Assembly: GCA_014904845.1 (NCBI GenBank)
Contig: MU119301.1
Span: 62,001-126,000, forward strand
Origin: Acephala macrosclerotiorum
Taxonomy: Eukaryota; Ascomycota; Leotiomycetes; Helotiales; Mollisiaceae
Direction: 5' to 3'
Length of the DNA: 64,000 bases
Positions within the stretch are counted from its first letter, which is position 1. Each line of letters begins with the position of its first letter. A model generated the notes under the pieces. It was not told where the DNA came from. It saw nothing but the letters and a program-made list of their open reading frames with translations, and ran no database searches. A program made the translations under genes and the position numbers. Shown here piece after piece: positions 11,502-22,309 of the stretch.

Positions 11502-12932
11502 ATGCACGATTTACGGCGTCAGGCTCTCGAGAGCCACAAGACAGTCTCGAAAAAGGCTCAAGCCCGTCTGGGAACATCCTCACGAACCTCTTCCGCAGCG
11601 AACAGCCGTTCGAACAGCCGAAATGTAAGCCGACATGGCTCAGACAACGAAGAAGAAGGGAATATGAGCGACAGCACGAACTGGTCGTAAGTGTAGCGCG
11701 TATGGGATGTTTCGGGGTAAAGGCTGATTTGTTACTTCTAGGATCAACTCCATCGACGATATGCTGGCCGCAGACCTCCCAGAAGATACTACGGACGCAT
11801 GGAAACAAGACCTTAGCGATCGTATAGAGGAAATAATAGACAGGAAGAGAAGCAGTGTCCAGGGCAGAGAAACCACGTTGGCGCAATATATTCACATGCT
11901 CATGAGCCGCTACGCATATGAGGAGTTGCAGGGCAAAACATCAGAGATCTTCCCAGCTCTGATGAAAAGCGTCAAGTCTGGGGGCAGTGAGAAGGAGAAA
12001 TCTTTGGCCTTGAGAGGTTCGTCGAGTGCGGTTGACCCCTCGAAAACCAAAACTAATTGTACACAGCTATTGCGCTTACTCTCATAACCATCCCTTCCGA
12101 AACCGTCTACGATGCGATATTTCAAGTCCTCAAACGCACATACACCGACTCTGAATTCATCAGCGTAAAGGCGGTCGCGATCCACACCCTGAGCGCAGCA
12201 GCAATTTACGGCGGAGCCTCCGATTCCGAAATAGAAGAGATAATGGACGATTTTCTCGAGATCATAGAATCAGACGGCGAATCGATCGGAGCAGGCGACA
12301 ACGGCGAAGTCGTAGCAGCAGCCTGCGAAGCGTGGGGATTCCTCGCAACATCAATAGACGACATGGAAGACAAGACCGAAGAAGCGATGGACGCTTTTGT
12401 CGAACAGCTAGACAGCAGCGATACATCTGTCCAAGTCGCAGCTGGAGAGAACATCGCACTGCTATACGAAAAGAGCTTCACGGCACGGGAAGCAGCCGAT
12501 GGACCAGCGAGTGATGAAGAGGATGAGGAGGGATACACCATAGATTCCAGCATGGTCAAGCGCTACGAAGTCTACCGCCAGAAGAATCAGCTCGAGCACA
12601 AGCTCTCACAGCTTGCAACTGAGTCTTCAAGACGAATAGCTAAGAAGGATCGAAAGACGCTACATACGAGTTTTGCGGATATTCTAAATACAATCGAACA
12701 CCCATCTAGAGGACCGAGATACCAGAAAGCTATCGACCAAGAGACAGGCAGGAGATACGGATCTAGAATGACGATTCGCATTCATAAGAGTGGGAGCATG
12801 ACGATAGATAAATGGTGGAAGTTACTGAGACTGCAAGCCATGAGAAGAGTTCTTGGTGGAGGTTTCGTTGTTCACTATGAGAGCAACGAAGTCATATTTG
12901 ACAGTCTCCCGATCATGATCTCGACATCTTGA
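11502..12932 (+). CDS. IFRD (interferon-related developmental regulator) family protein
   Basis: Exons are 11502-11686, 11742-12016 and 12067-12932. Intron 1 has a GTAAGT donor and a CTTCTAG acceptor. Intron 2 (50 bases) has the less usual GTTCGT donor, but joining in frame at Ala-Ile-Ala restores the conserved helix. The product is 441 residues. A Ser/Arg-rich N-terminus of about 50 residues is followed by the IFRD helical-repeat domain (INSIDDMLAADLPED to ENIALLYEK, about 62-310), an acidic spacer (SDEEDEEGY) and the C-terminal IFRD segment with RTLHTSFADI-like sequence and a conserved basic end. Yeast IFRD-type proteins associate with translating ribosomes and animal ones act in transcription; the role here is inferred only from the family. 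It is divergent from the FHA gene and convergent with the PLC-like gene. Confidence 0.9.
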
Positions 12933-13840
12933 GTTCCGGGCTTGGAGGATGCAGGCATTCAAGTGGCAGATCTTTCCTTTAAACGGAGACATATAAGTTA
13001 CGAGCATTGGCATTTTGGAGTTAGGATGGAAAATGGAGATGAAGAATACCCTCAGTACATAGCTTGCTTGCATTTGGAGGAAACCTGATATTTTTTGTCT
13101 TTTGATCGTTCTCAGATAGATGCATATTCAATTCAACCTTGTTTGGCAGGCTCATCCCTGTGTGCTATTCCAGACGTCTTTCACCATGTCTCTTGTACCC
13201 CAATAGAGCCGCTCTCTTCATGGACCCCGAGTAAAACAATGTTAAACCTGGAAATCATCTTTCCCTTGAGAAACTGCTTGCATTGTAAAAAAAAAAAAAA
13301 CGCCCACACCTTGCAGATGCGCTCTATAGTAGTCATCTGATTTCCAAAGAAACCAGATAATCTAGGACTTTTTGACTGTCAAAAGTCCCAGGAACTGGAA
13401 AAACACCCAGAGAGGATTTCTAGCCATGAGTATATGAATGAGTATATACAACTAGTTCGAAAGCCGATAGATAGTCGTGTGAGTGGAATGGAAGGTGAAG
13501 ATCAGCGTGAACTTTATAGATTCGTCTAAGGAGAAGACTGGTATCGTCGAGGTTGTGAAATATAAAATCGCTTGAGATGTCAGGATATTGAGTTGAGAGT
13601 AAAGCTGTAAGCGGCGTTCAGGTAGATACATTATTCATTCAGACATCGATATCTAATATATACAACGATCATCTTCATAATCACCAACCACGACGAACTC
13701 GCTCTAATCTCCTAAACGCCATCCAAATGCTTATCCTCCGTGCTCCAAATACATACGCAAATCCAATCCGCTCCTTTCCTCCCTTTCATACGAACAATAT
13801 ATATATATAAATTCAAGAAGCTGTTTTAAAATGAAGGATA
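12933..13840. other. Convergent intergenic region (3' flanks)
   Basis: Lies between the ends of the IFRD (+) and PLC-like (-) genes. It holds an A14 run at 13287-13300, a short TATA repeat near 13799-13808 and no coding signal I can support. Confidence 0.5.
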
Positions 13841-15421
13841 CTACATGAGAAGGTATGTAGTAGCAATAATGCAAATAGCCAGCAAAGACGCACTCCGTCC
13901 CATAACCTCATTCAGTCTCGCTCCGCTTGTAGCGATCCCACAGCATGCTCTATTATACTATTTCAAAATCAGCATTCCTCCTTCAACATCTCTGGGAATT
14001 TTTCTAATCGAATCTGAAAGGAAGGGGAAAAAAGGGAACTTACAGTAACATTATTATACTTCGCCGCAACCTCAAAAACACTCCCATTCCCCACATTATA
14101 ATAATCCACATTCAAAAACTTAGGCGGATACCCCCACGTAGCATTACACTGCTCCGCATTCAGCCCCAACATTCCCAGATCCGTCCCATTGCTATTCGTG
14201 ACGTTCAGTAACGGGATATTCGGCACCAACAACGAATTTCCCAAGAGAGAAATCTCATAATTCAAATTGTGGTTCGTCATGTATAACCGATTCTGAGCAT
14301 CGTTGGCAGCCAAATCCGGAGGGCGTTGGACATCGCAAGGAAATGATCGGTTCGTAGGATCAAACGGCGTTTCCCACATTTGACTGAATTCATCCAAGAT
14401 CCAGGGGACGGCCGTTTGATTGGCGTCGTAGTCCATGAATATGACGACCCGCTTGCCGGTGATGATCATGGATGCCAATGTTGGCCAGTCGTCGATGCCC
14501 ATGGGGATTTGGGGTGGGATGTATGCGTACGGAACCAAGCCCGTTTCTTCGATAAATGGGACGTAGGATTCGACGTTTTCGTAATCCCCGTTCTCGAGTA
14601 AGATAGTTACTACATCGTAGGGGTGGTTGTCTACCCATGTTTTCACTGTGCCGAGATAATCTGTTATAGGCCCAGCGTCTAAGACATCACATGAGGTGTG
14701 GCAGAAGTGAGGTGTGCTGTTGACGAAATGCATCTGTCCTTGCAGAAGACGAATGCCATCATTCAACTGTGTTGTAACAGGCAAGGCTTGGTTGGCGGCT
14801 GCGTTGTCGGCTTTGACGAAGGGAGAGTTGTGGGCTGAGACTTCAGTGATGTTTCCGTATTTGCGAGAGCAGAATTCGGGGTAGTTGTTGCAGGGTGTTG
14901 TGTTTGTTGCTTTGGGTGTGGAGGCTGTTGAGGATGCGGTGGAGTTGGAGGTTGAGTTTCCGGAGATGGTAGATGTTGGTCTGCCGGAGAGGAGTAATTG
15001 TGAATCGGTGCTGGTGCTTGTTTCAGTGCCGGATGAATTGCCTGCCACGCTCAGAGAGGCATAGGCAAATATTGTGGTTGATCCTAAGGTTGTTGTCCGT
15101 GTTGTAGATCTGTACGCAGAATATCAAAGTTAGTATACCATCTTCGTACAGAGAGATAAGGACGCTGAACTCTTCTTACCCAGAGGTGACTGTGCTAACA
15201 ATTGCAGATGTGCTGACTGCAGAGGAGCTTCGGCTTGTTGAACCGGTCATCGTCTCAGTCGAAGAATATGAGATATAATTCCCTGTTGGAGTAGCTAGCT
15301 CCGTCGCTCCAGTCAATAATGTGACACTTGAATCCGAACTCGAACTCGAACTCGAGCTAGAATCCAGTGCCTTTGCCTCAATGGCAAAGACACCGACTGC
15401 GAGAAGCCACAAGAACTGCAT
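13841..15421 (-). CDS. Secreted PLC-like phosphodiesterase, Ser/Thr-rich, probably GPI-anchored
   Basis: Exons are 15421-15180, 15109-14044 and 13957-13841, introns 70 and 86 bases. The 474-residue product starts with a signal peptide (MQFLWLLAVGVFAIEAKA), then a poly-Ser and Ser/Thr-rich stretch to about residue 150, then a PI-PLC-X-like domain of the TIM-barrel type. The first catalytic-type His is in SAHNSPF; later motifs are GIRLLQGQMH, CHTSCDVLDAG and TILLENGDY. Reading on past the last GTAAGT would stop at once after EECX-like sequence; splicing to 13957 instead gives NVTYNRACCG and ends in a hydrophobic tail (SLLAICIIATTYLLM), as expected for GPI attachment. Fungal members of this family are cell-surface proteins and activity on phosphoinositides has not been shown for most of them. 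A second PLC-like gene lies at 56.7 kb. Confidence 0.87.
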
Positions 15422-16633
15422 GATTGTCGATGGTGCCCCTGTTTTCCAAACAGTACTCCAACAACCAGCAACAGCTTAAACGAACGTCTTCGAGACTTTT
15501 GATATATCCAAAAACGCGTAGGGGCGGTCAACAATAATATCTCCAACCTCTCCACATGCCTGGTCGACGTGAACACAAGCTAGACTCTAGCTTTGAATGT
15601 TCTCTATTATTTTCGTCGTTCCAAAAAGTGGAAATTCCACACTATGACGTCGAAGTATGTCGGTACGGTGCCGAGATACGCGAAAGTCTGCGAATCAATG
15701 GAACGGACCAAGAAACTAAAATTTGTCTCTCCAGATCCAGATCGTAAAAACCTAGAAAATCTTAAAAAAGGAGAAAAAACTAGAGATGTTTTAACAAATT
15801 GAGTTTTCAGATGCCAATGCTGTCGGGGACAAGCTCTTGGTAGGGATCGTCATGAAGGAGGCTGAGTCGAGGTTGTTGGGACAGCTGAGTGCCCTGTAAA
15901 GTCGGCAGACTCCTGCCCAAGCATCCGAACTCGTATCCACTTGCTACTACTAGAGTAGGCAAGAGACTCGTGTGCGCTGTCTCATGGATGTTTTGACAGG
16001 TGCTTCACCCTTTCCAGCTCGAAACAAAATTCCAGGGTACCGGATCACCACAAGGATGGTTAATACGGGACCCATCTGTACAGCCCGGCAAAGGCTTCAC
16101 AGGCTCCGCCAGAAGCCAAGATATGTTTCCCCCGGAGCTGTTCAGCGAATAGCAGTCTCATTTTCCAGCCACCACAGCCTCGCCGTTGGGCGATTCTCTT
16201 GACTCAGAACCTTGCAGATATTATTTTCTAGTTCGGATGACGTCCCATGTGCCGTCCGCAGCATAGAGCATGCTCGGAAACAATGCAGATGCCGCCAAAC
16301 AGGGCCATTCTATGCCATGGTGCAGGAGAGCAACAATGTTTGACAGTGTTGGCAGAGAGTCCAGACCTCACATGTAGTGGAGCTCGCGCATCAGTGGCTG
16401 GGGATCTTGGTTCCAGCGCTACAATGTCCCATATCGGGTGTGGACCAGTGAAGGTCGAGACGCGCAATGGAGCCGTGATCCCTGGTGGCGCTCGATGATG
16501 TCGATGGGGATCTTCATGCTACACTATTTTTTGCTCTTGTTGATATACACTACTGACCTCCTCTCTGCTAGATACTCGTCGTCGTTGCTTGCCCAAAACC
16601 CTCGCTATCGTCTGCGGAGAGACAATTGTAGCC
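15422..16633. promoter_or_regulatory. Shared upstream region of the PLC-like and SUR7 genes
   Basis: The two genes diverge from this 1.2-kb stretch. It has no convincing coding frame and no control site that I can name. The leader of the SUR7 gene is pyrimidine-rich (about 16530-16630). Confidence 0.4.
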
Positions 16634-17723
16634 ATGGCTCTTCCTACCTTTCGCTCCCTGGCTGCTAGACGGCAGAACAAGAAGCAGGAACAGGCAAATG
16701 ATGCTACCAATGGAGGAGCAGTAGCAGGAGAAGAGAATTCAGAACGGACCCTCACTCCTACAGCAGCCAATACTCCAGCCGTAGACGTCAAACTCGCAAC
16801 CAAGACTCGAAAAATCTGGATCACCATCTCCTGTCTATTCTTCATGATCTCTGTCGTCTTTTTGATTCTCGTAAGTCCCAAAATTTCCATCCTCGATTCA
16901 GTGATTAATGAATTGGCAGACGATAATCGGAAACATCAACAACAAACCCGTCATCCGCTCAACCTTCTTCTACCAACTCAACCTCGCAAACATCATCCCC
17001 GCCTCCTCCCCCAACGACATCGTCTTCACGAACTCGTTAGCACGTTCCCTAGGCTTACACGATTTCTACCAAGTCGGACTCTGGAACTTCTGCGAAGGCT
17101 ACACCAATGAAGGAATCACCTATTGTTCGAAACCAACAACACTATACTGGTTCAATCCCGTCGAAGTGCTCTTGAATGAACTTCTGTCTGGAGCAACCAT
17201 TGCTTTGCCAGCGGAGATCAACAATATTTTGAATCTGATCAAGATTGCCAGTCATGTCATGTTTGGATTCTTCTTAACGGGAATTTGCATGAACTTCGTC
17301 TCCATCTTCCTCGCTCCCATCACCCTCTTCTCAAGATGGTGGTCCCTCCCCTTCGCGATCTGGACATTCATCGCCGCTCTCCTCACCACAGCAGCAACAA
17401 TCATCGGCACTGTAATGTCGATTATCTTCCGCAACGTAGCGACCTCGCAAGCTGGTTTGAATATCGGAGCTAAGATTGGGACGGATATGTTTGCGTTTAT
17501 GTGGGTGGCATCAGCGTTTACTATTTTTGGGTGGTTGATACATCTTTGTCTTAGCTGTTGCTGTGCGAGCAGGAGAGATGTTAAGACTGGGAGGAGGAAG
17601 GGCAGGCAGAGTGCCTATGGAGATGCGAATACGGATGAGAAGAAGATGCCTACGGCGGGAGGGAAAAGGTGGGCGAAGATGCCCAAGTTTGGGAGGGGGA
17701 AGAGTGAGGGCGAGGTAGTGTAG
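16634..17723 (+). CDS. SUR7/PalI-family plasma-membrane protein
   Basis: Exon 1 is 16634-16870, the 49-base intron 16871-16919 (GTAAGT ... GGCAG), exon 2 16920-17723. The 346-residue product has a polar cytoplasmic N-terminus, a first membrane helix at about 61-79 (IWITISCLFFMISVVFLIL), a long extracellular loop with the claudin-like motif GLWNFCEGYTNEGITYC at about 132-148, three further helices, and a basic cytoplasmic tail from about residue 295. SUR7-family proteins mark eisosomes in yeast and related PalI proteins take part in alkaline pH sensing; which role applies here cannot be told from sequence. The ATG at 16634 is the first in frame with a good context (GCCATGG); the upstream part of the frame has no ATG. 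Confidence 0.9.
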
Positions 17724-18124
17724 GGTGTAATGTATAAAATTGGATGGGATGGATAAAGTGTATGCATTTAGGAGCATGGCGTTGGAGAGGCTATGAGCGA
17801 TATCATTTTGCAGATGCACTGTCATATGTTATGAAATAATGAATATATACTAGCAGAAGATTTAATTTGTGTTTTCGGATTTTGAGATACTGCTGATAGA
17901 GAAGGCACTCTCCCCAGTGGGCAACTACAATTCAATTACCTTTGCTTGCTCTTTTTTCTCTACCATCCATATCCACTCACACTCAATCACTTCTTCAAAG
18001 TGTTTCAGGCACTCCAAACCACCCCGTCATCCTTTGGAGTCCTAGAAGAACATAACAAGTATTTCGCATCACTTCATTAAAAATTGCAGAGCCACTTTAA
18101 ATAAGACAAGGTGACCCTTGACCC
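17724..18124. other. Short intergenic region after SUR7
   Basis: AT-rich 3' flank of the SUR7-like gene followed by the upstream part of the F-box relic. Nothing else seen. Confidence 0.4.
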
Positions 18125-18711
18125 ATGTCAACTCTTCACACAAACACAACACCACCAGGACACGCCGAAGCACAACCTCATCACACGATAATTACCTCAA
18201 ACCCCTCAAGCACAGTTAGCTCTCAAAATGTCAAGCCAAGAACTCTCTCTCCCTTCACGAGGCACTCGGCGAGATCCTCCACCCCAGCTACATACTATAT
18301 ATCTCACGCTAACCCAACCCCAGCTCAGAAATCGGGCCTCTTAATCTCCAAACTTCCACCAGAACTCTACCACCTAATCATCTCCCACCTCGGCCCAGCC
18401 ACCCAACCTGTTTCCCCCTCTACCAAATCTACAAATCTCACTACCACGAAACCTGTATCCTCGCCAATCTAGAGCAAGATCTAACATCAGAAAGCACAGC
18501 GCGGTACAAACGGATTCTGCAGCACTAGCTACCTAACTTAAGGATCTTTCCTTGGGGGCGTGATGAGTAGTTTGAAGCTCTTAGAGAGGAGAGGAGGAGG
18601 GATGTGTTTAGTTTTGGTGATGTTGCGAGGGGGTTTGAGATGTGGTGCTTGCCAACGGGGTGGGGGTGGGGGTGGGGGTGGGGGTGGGGGTGGGGGTGGT
18701 TGGAGTATTGA
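18125..18711 (+). pseudogene. Broken F-box protein gene with an expanded Trp-Gly repeat
   Basis: The frame from 18125 encodes a polar, Thr/Ser/Pro-rich N-terminus and then an F-box start (GLLISKLPPELYHLIISHL, about residues 70-88), the Skp1-binding module of SCF ubiquitin ligases. It stops at 18470. A different frame from about 18400 continues as coding-like sequence (FPLYQIYKSHYHETCILANL, RYKRILQH), runs through TAG codons at 18526 and 18568, and goes on as LPNLRIFPWGRDE, FEALREERRRDVFSFGD and GFEMWCLPTG, then seven Trp-Gly units from the hexamer repeat, ending at TGA 18709. One frameshift and two in-frame stops mean it is not functional unless sequence errors are involved. The F-box reading is supported by the N-terminal motif only; the later part is typical of fungal F-box proteins in composition. 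Confidence 0.65.
18657..18700. repeat. (TGGGGG)n hexamer microsatellite
   Basis: About seven uninterrupted copies of TGGGGG with all G on the + strand. In the frame of the F-box relic they encode alternating Trp and Gly. G-runs of five, repeated in this way, can in principle fold into G-quadruplexes. It is unlike the usual TTAGGG telomere repeat of these fungi. Confidence 0.95.
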
Positions 18712-19237
18712 AGTTGTAAAAATTTGGGTTTTGGGTTCGATTTGATTTTTGGCTGCTGGGTTTGGATGGGCGGGATTTTGTCGATGCATATGCTGATTAG
18801 AAGGTTTTGCGTCTTTGTCTGTACACGTTCATAGGGTTTGATCGCTTGTGACCCTTCTCTGAAAGTCAAAGTTAAATTCGCCTGGCTTAATCTATGTTTG
18901 GTAAGAAGATAAATGCGTTGACTTCAATGTCCACCACGATGCCAACACATTCAAAGTTAGACAGGCTTTGTCACCTTTTTGAACATTCAACTCTGATGGC
19001 AATTAAGGGCCTATCACCACTAGAAGACTTCGCAACCTCACAATCAATCATTTTCATTCCATCCAATAATATTCTAATCTTTTCTCATCTCTTCTAAGAA
19101 ACCGTCATGATGATGCTTCATACCTCGCAATGATCCTGACAACCATTCCTCAAATCCCGCGAACGCTTCCTTTCATATCTATCCCTCAATTTTCATGTAC
19201 TTCTCATCCCATCCCTTTCTTCACGTCGAGGAGGAGC
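18712..19237. other. Convergent intergenic region
   Basis: Lies between the F-box relic (+) and the zinc transporter (-). The 3' flank of the transporter is pyrimidine-rich; no gene seen. Confidence 0.45.
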
Positions 19238-20814
19238 TCAACCACAACAAGTCAACTCCTCACAAATCGTCCCACAACTAATCTTACATTTCTTCCCCTT
19301 GCCCCCCTGACTCGCAATCCTCGACCTCATGCTTTGGAGAGCCTTAACGGCGGGGCTTGTATCCGGGGTTACAAGCTCCGGCTGCAACGTGGTCGAATGG
19401 ATGCCGTAGGCGTGCAGACATTCGTTAATCAGTTTCGCCTGCGCCATGAAATTCGAAAGCGAGTCGTCAGAAGTCAAGACGTGAGCGGAGGCGAGAGCTT
19501 TGTGTTGGGATAGGCGCCAGGCGTGCAGTTCGTGGATTGAGACTACGCCATTGACCTGTGGGAGATTAGTGGGCTACTCTAGCGGAAAAGAAGACAGCGA
19601 GAGATCGAAAGATATACCTTTTCAAGATCATGCTTCACGTCTTCCAATGAGACGCCTAGGGGGACAGATTCGAGGAGGATGGAGCCGCTGCTTTTGACCA
19701 AGGGTAGGGCAGAGAGCAAAATCATGATAGCGATTCCCATTGAGACTCCGGGGTCGGCGTAGTATCGACCAGCGTAGTGGGCTTTCCAGATCACCGCTGC
19801 AGCGATTATTACGCCGATGTTGTTTATTGCGTCGCCGATTACGTGGATGAGGACTCCCATCATGCCGAGATCATGGCCGTGGCCGTGGCCTTTAGTGTCG
19901 ACTTTGTGGCGGTGGTCTTTGTGGGGGTGCTCGGTCTTGATATGTTAGACTCATGTCAGGAAGGTGGACAGGGGAGAGAAGGGGAAATCACCTCTTGGAG
20001 TTCTGTGGCGCTGGCAGTAAGATCTGTGGGGGCAAGACCTGGGAGGGCTTGTGGTCCGTGATCGTGTTCTGTGATATCTTAGCTTGATCTCAGGGAGGAG
20101 AGGCGAGGGTAACATACCGTGAAGGAACACAGCAGATATAATGTTCAGAGTCAAACCGACACATCCCATGATCATTACCAGCATTGGGTTTTCAACCTCT
20201 GACCACACATATTAGATACTGACTTGAAATGAACTGGGTAAAGGGGGACATGCTCTGAAGAGAAATAAATCTCTCAATACTCTGCAAGAAAATGCTCACA
20301 CCCAACGCCAACAAGAAAACACCATTGAAGAAAGCTCCTAGCAATTGAGCTCTTTGCCACCCGAAACTCAACTCCTTGGGAGATTTTTCGCGTGCAGAGA
20401 TCTAGACATCATCATCAGCTTCATTCTTTCACTTCGGATTTGACGAAGGGGAACGAGAGGAGTTACCTTAACAGCAACAAGCGCAACAATAAACCCAACC
20501 AAATCATTCATCTTCACGACAAAGAATCACCCAATCAGCTTCACTTCCCAAGTCTGGCGAGCCAATGGTGAGGGAGACAAACATACATAATGAAACGCAT
20601 CAGCGACCAGCGCCAAGGAATGGGTGTAGAAGCCAACTATCGAATTCAGGTCAGAACAATTCAAATCGTCTCGATATTCATGGAATCTGAGGTAAATTTA
20701 AAGCACAATAAACAGTGAGACGGGACAAAATGTCTTACCTGAGATCTCAGCAACGAAGAACGAGAATGAGATACCGATGATGATCATCAGGCGAGTTGAT
20801 TTGGAGAGCGCCAT
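19238..20814 (-). CDS. ZRC1: Vacuolar zinc transporter, cation diffusion facilitator (ZRC1/COT1 type)
   Basis: Eight exons: 20814-20739, 20636-20587, 20511-20467, 20401-20254, 20198-20118, 20068-19992, 19935-19618 and 19555-19238, giving 370 residues. CDF proteins exchange Zn2+ for H+ across the vacuolar membrane. Metal-site motifs are HYMND in helix 2 (with the preceding Asp) and HVIGD in helix 5. Between helices 4 and 5 lies the family's His-rich loop (HEHDHG, EHPHKDHRHK, GHGHGHD). The C-terminal domain ends in a Cys-rich tail (CKISCGTICEELTCCG), typical of fungal ZRC1-like proteins. The fourth intron, 20253-20199, fits only with a GC donor (GCATGT): this gives SLQKVENPML in frame, while GT choices give stops. 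Usual length for the family is 400-450, so this is slightly short. Family assignment is secure; the exact ortholog is inferred. Confidence 0.9.
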
Positions 20815-22309
20815 TACTGCTTTCGTTTTTCCCTCTTCCTTTTTCTTTGGCTCCGTCCTCTTTGCGACTTTAGTCGATGCACAGAAGATTGAATTGAAGG
20901 TGGCCTTTTTGTGGAAAGGAAAGAGACAACAAGAAGATCGAACGTTGTTTGCCTTTCGGCCCGTGATAAATAAGATGTTGCGTTGTGCGCTTCCTTGGTC
21001 GCTTTTCCTTGGTCGCTCAAGATGGGTCTGTGCGACGAAGCGAGGATTGCTTAGGGAGGCGAGAAAGCCGAGACAGTGAATGAGTGGGGGGATTCTGATA
21101 CGTCTTAGCAGGGTGATCTTTTACTTGATTATTATGCGGCGGATGTGGACAAACGGGTGGAATGTGGGTCGGGATATAAAGTCAATTTCAAGTGCCACGA
21201 AGCTTGGCGGAGATCAAAGGGGAAGCAAACTGGGTCACATGATAGGCAGCAGAATGTCAGATGGGGTTGGAGTATGACAAAGTTGAGTTCGTTGAGAGGT
21301 TGGGGATATTGTTGAAGCATCACATCAAGCATATTACACTCGAGTGATTGAAGCCTTCAAAACCATGAACATTCACCTTGCAATTAAAACCTCAGTCCTC
21401 AAAGTCCGTAAGACTACTGAATATTGTCACTCCTAAAGCGCTTGTCAAGAGAATCCTGCCCAGTCACGTGCATAGCTTAAGGAGTATATCCCTAAGCCTT
21501 AGCCTTAAACCTCTTCTCTCCTTGCTTAGATATTCTCGTCGAACAGAGTCTTCTACCTAATTCTGGTTCTTGCTCGTGGCAGCGCTGCTTATCGTAAGTT
21601 AGTTTGTACAAACATCTCAAGCAGTTTCTTCATCACACCTCCTCGCACTCATGCTTTACCTACTACGTATCCAACTTCGACAACTTCCCAAAATTAGCGT
21701 TATATACGAAGTCACCGTGCTGGCGGCAGTAGCATGCACGAAGAAAATAGCAAAGGTGAGCGAAACAATTACACATGAACACGAAGAAGTATATAGAGAG
21801 AGATGACACCTTCAATTAAAGCTTATATGCACGTTTTCCCTGCTCGCAAAGCCTCAAGCCCTGCCAGTCATCTCCATTTTTGCACGAAACTCGAAAAAAG
21901 AAAAAGTCATGTCTCATCGTAACATCATCAAAAATACCAGCGCACTCCCCTCCCCTCCCCTCCAACTCTCTTTATCATTCCCTCTCTGTCTCTGTCTCCT
22001 AGCCCAGCACAATAAACGCACAAACAATCCATGTCCCTTTCTATATGCCTCTCATTCGTAGACACAAGAAAAAATAAAAGCAAGCTATGTATTTCCCCTC
22101 CCCTTCATCAACAATGAAAAACGCAAGATGGTATCCAGTAACACCCATACGCTTAAAAGAAAAGGGAGGCTGAGTGGAAAAGTGACAGGGGCATGTCCAT
22201 ATCGTGAGATAAGTGAATGCTGAACCGAAGTCTATTTTCAGAAGGTTTCGGACTCGCCGCTATGATTACTGGCTATGGTGCCAAAGGTATCTATCAAATC
22301 TTCGTTAAT
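20815..22309. other. Upstream of the zinc transporter and 3' flank of the large protein gene
   Basis: About 1.5 kb without a supported gene. Near 21946-22000 there are C/T-rich tracts (repeated CCCCT) and around 21780-21830 short purine repeats. The part next to 20815 should hold the transporter promoter; no metal-response element was identified. Confidence 0.4.

Noticed and set aside
14015..14043. 30-base intron (GTAAGT ... TTTCAG) near the end of the PLC-like gene
   Set aside because: Too short to be spliced; the 86-base version has a branch site and gives the expected C-terminus.
18538..18789. Proline-rich frame on the - strand over the TGGGGG repeat
   Set aside because: Poly-Pro arises from reading the hexamer on the other strand; the + strand frames carry the F-box evidence.
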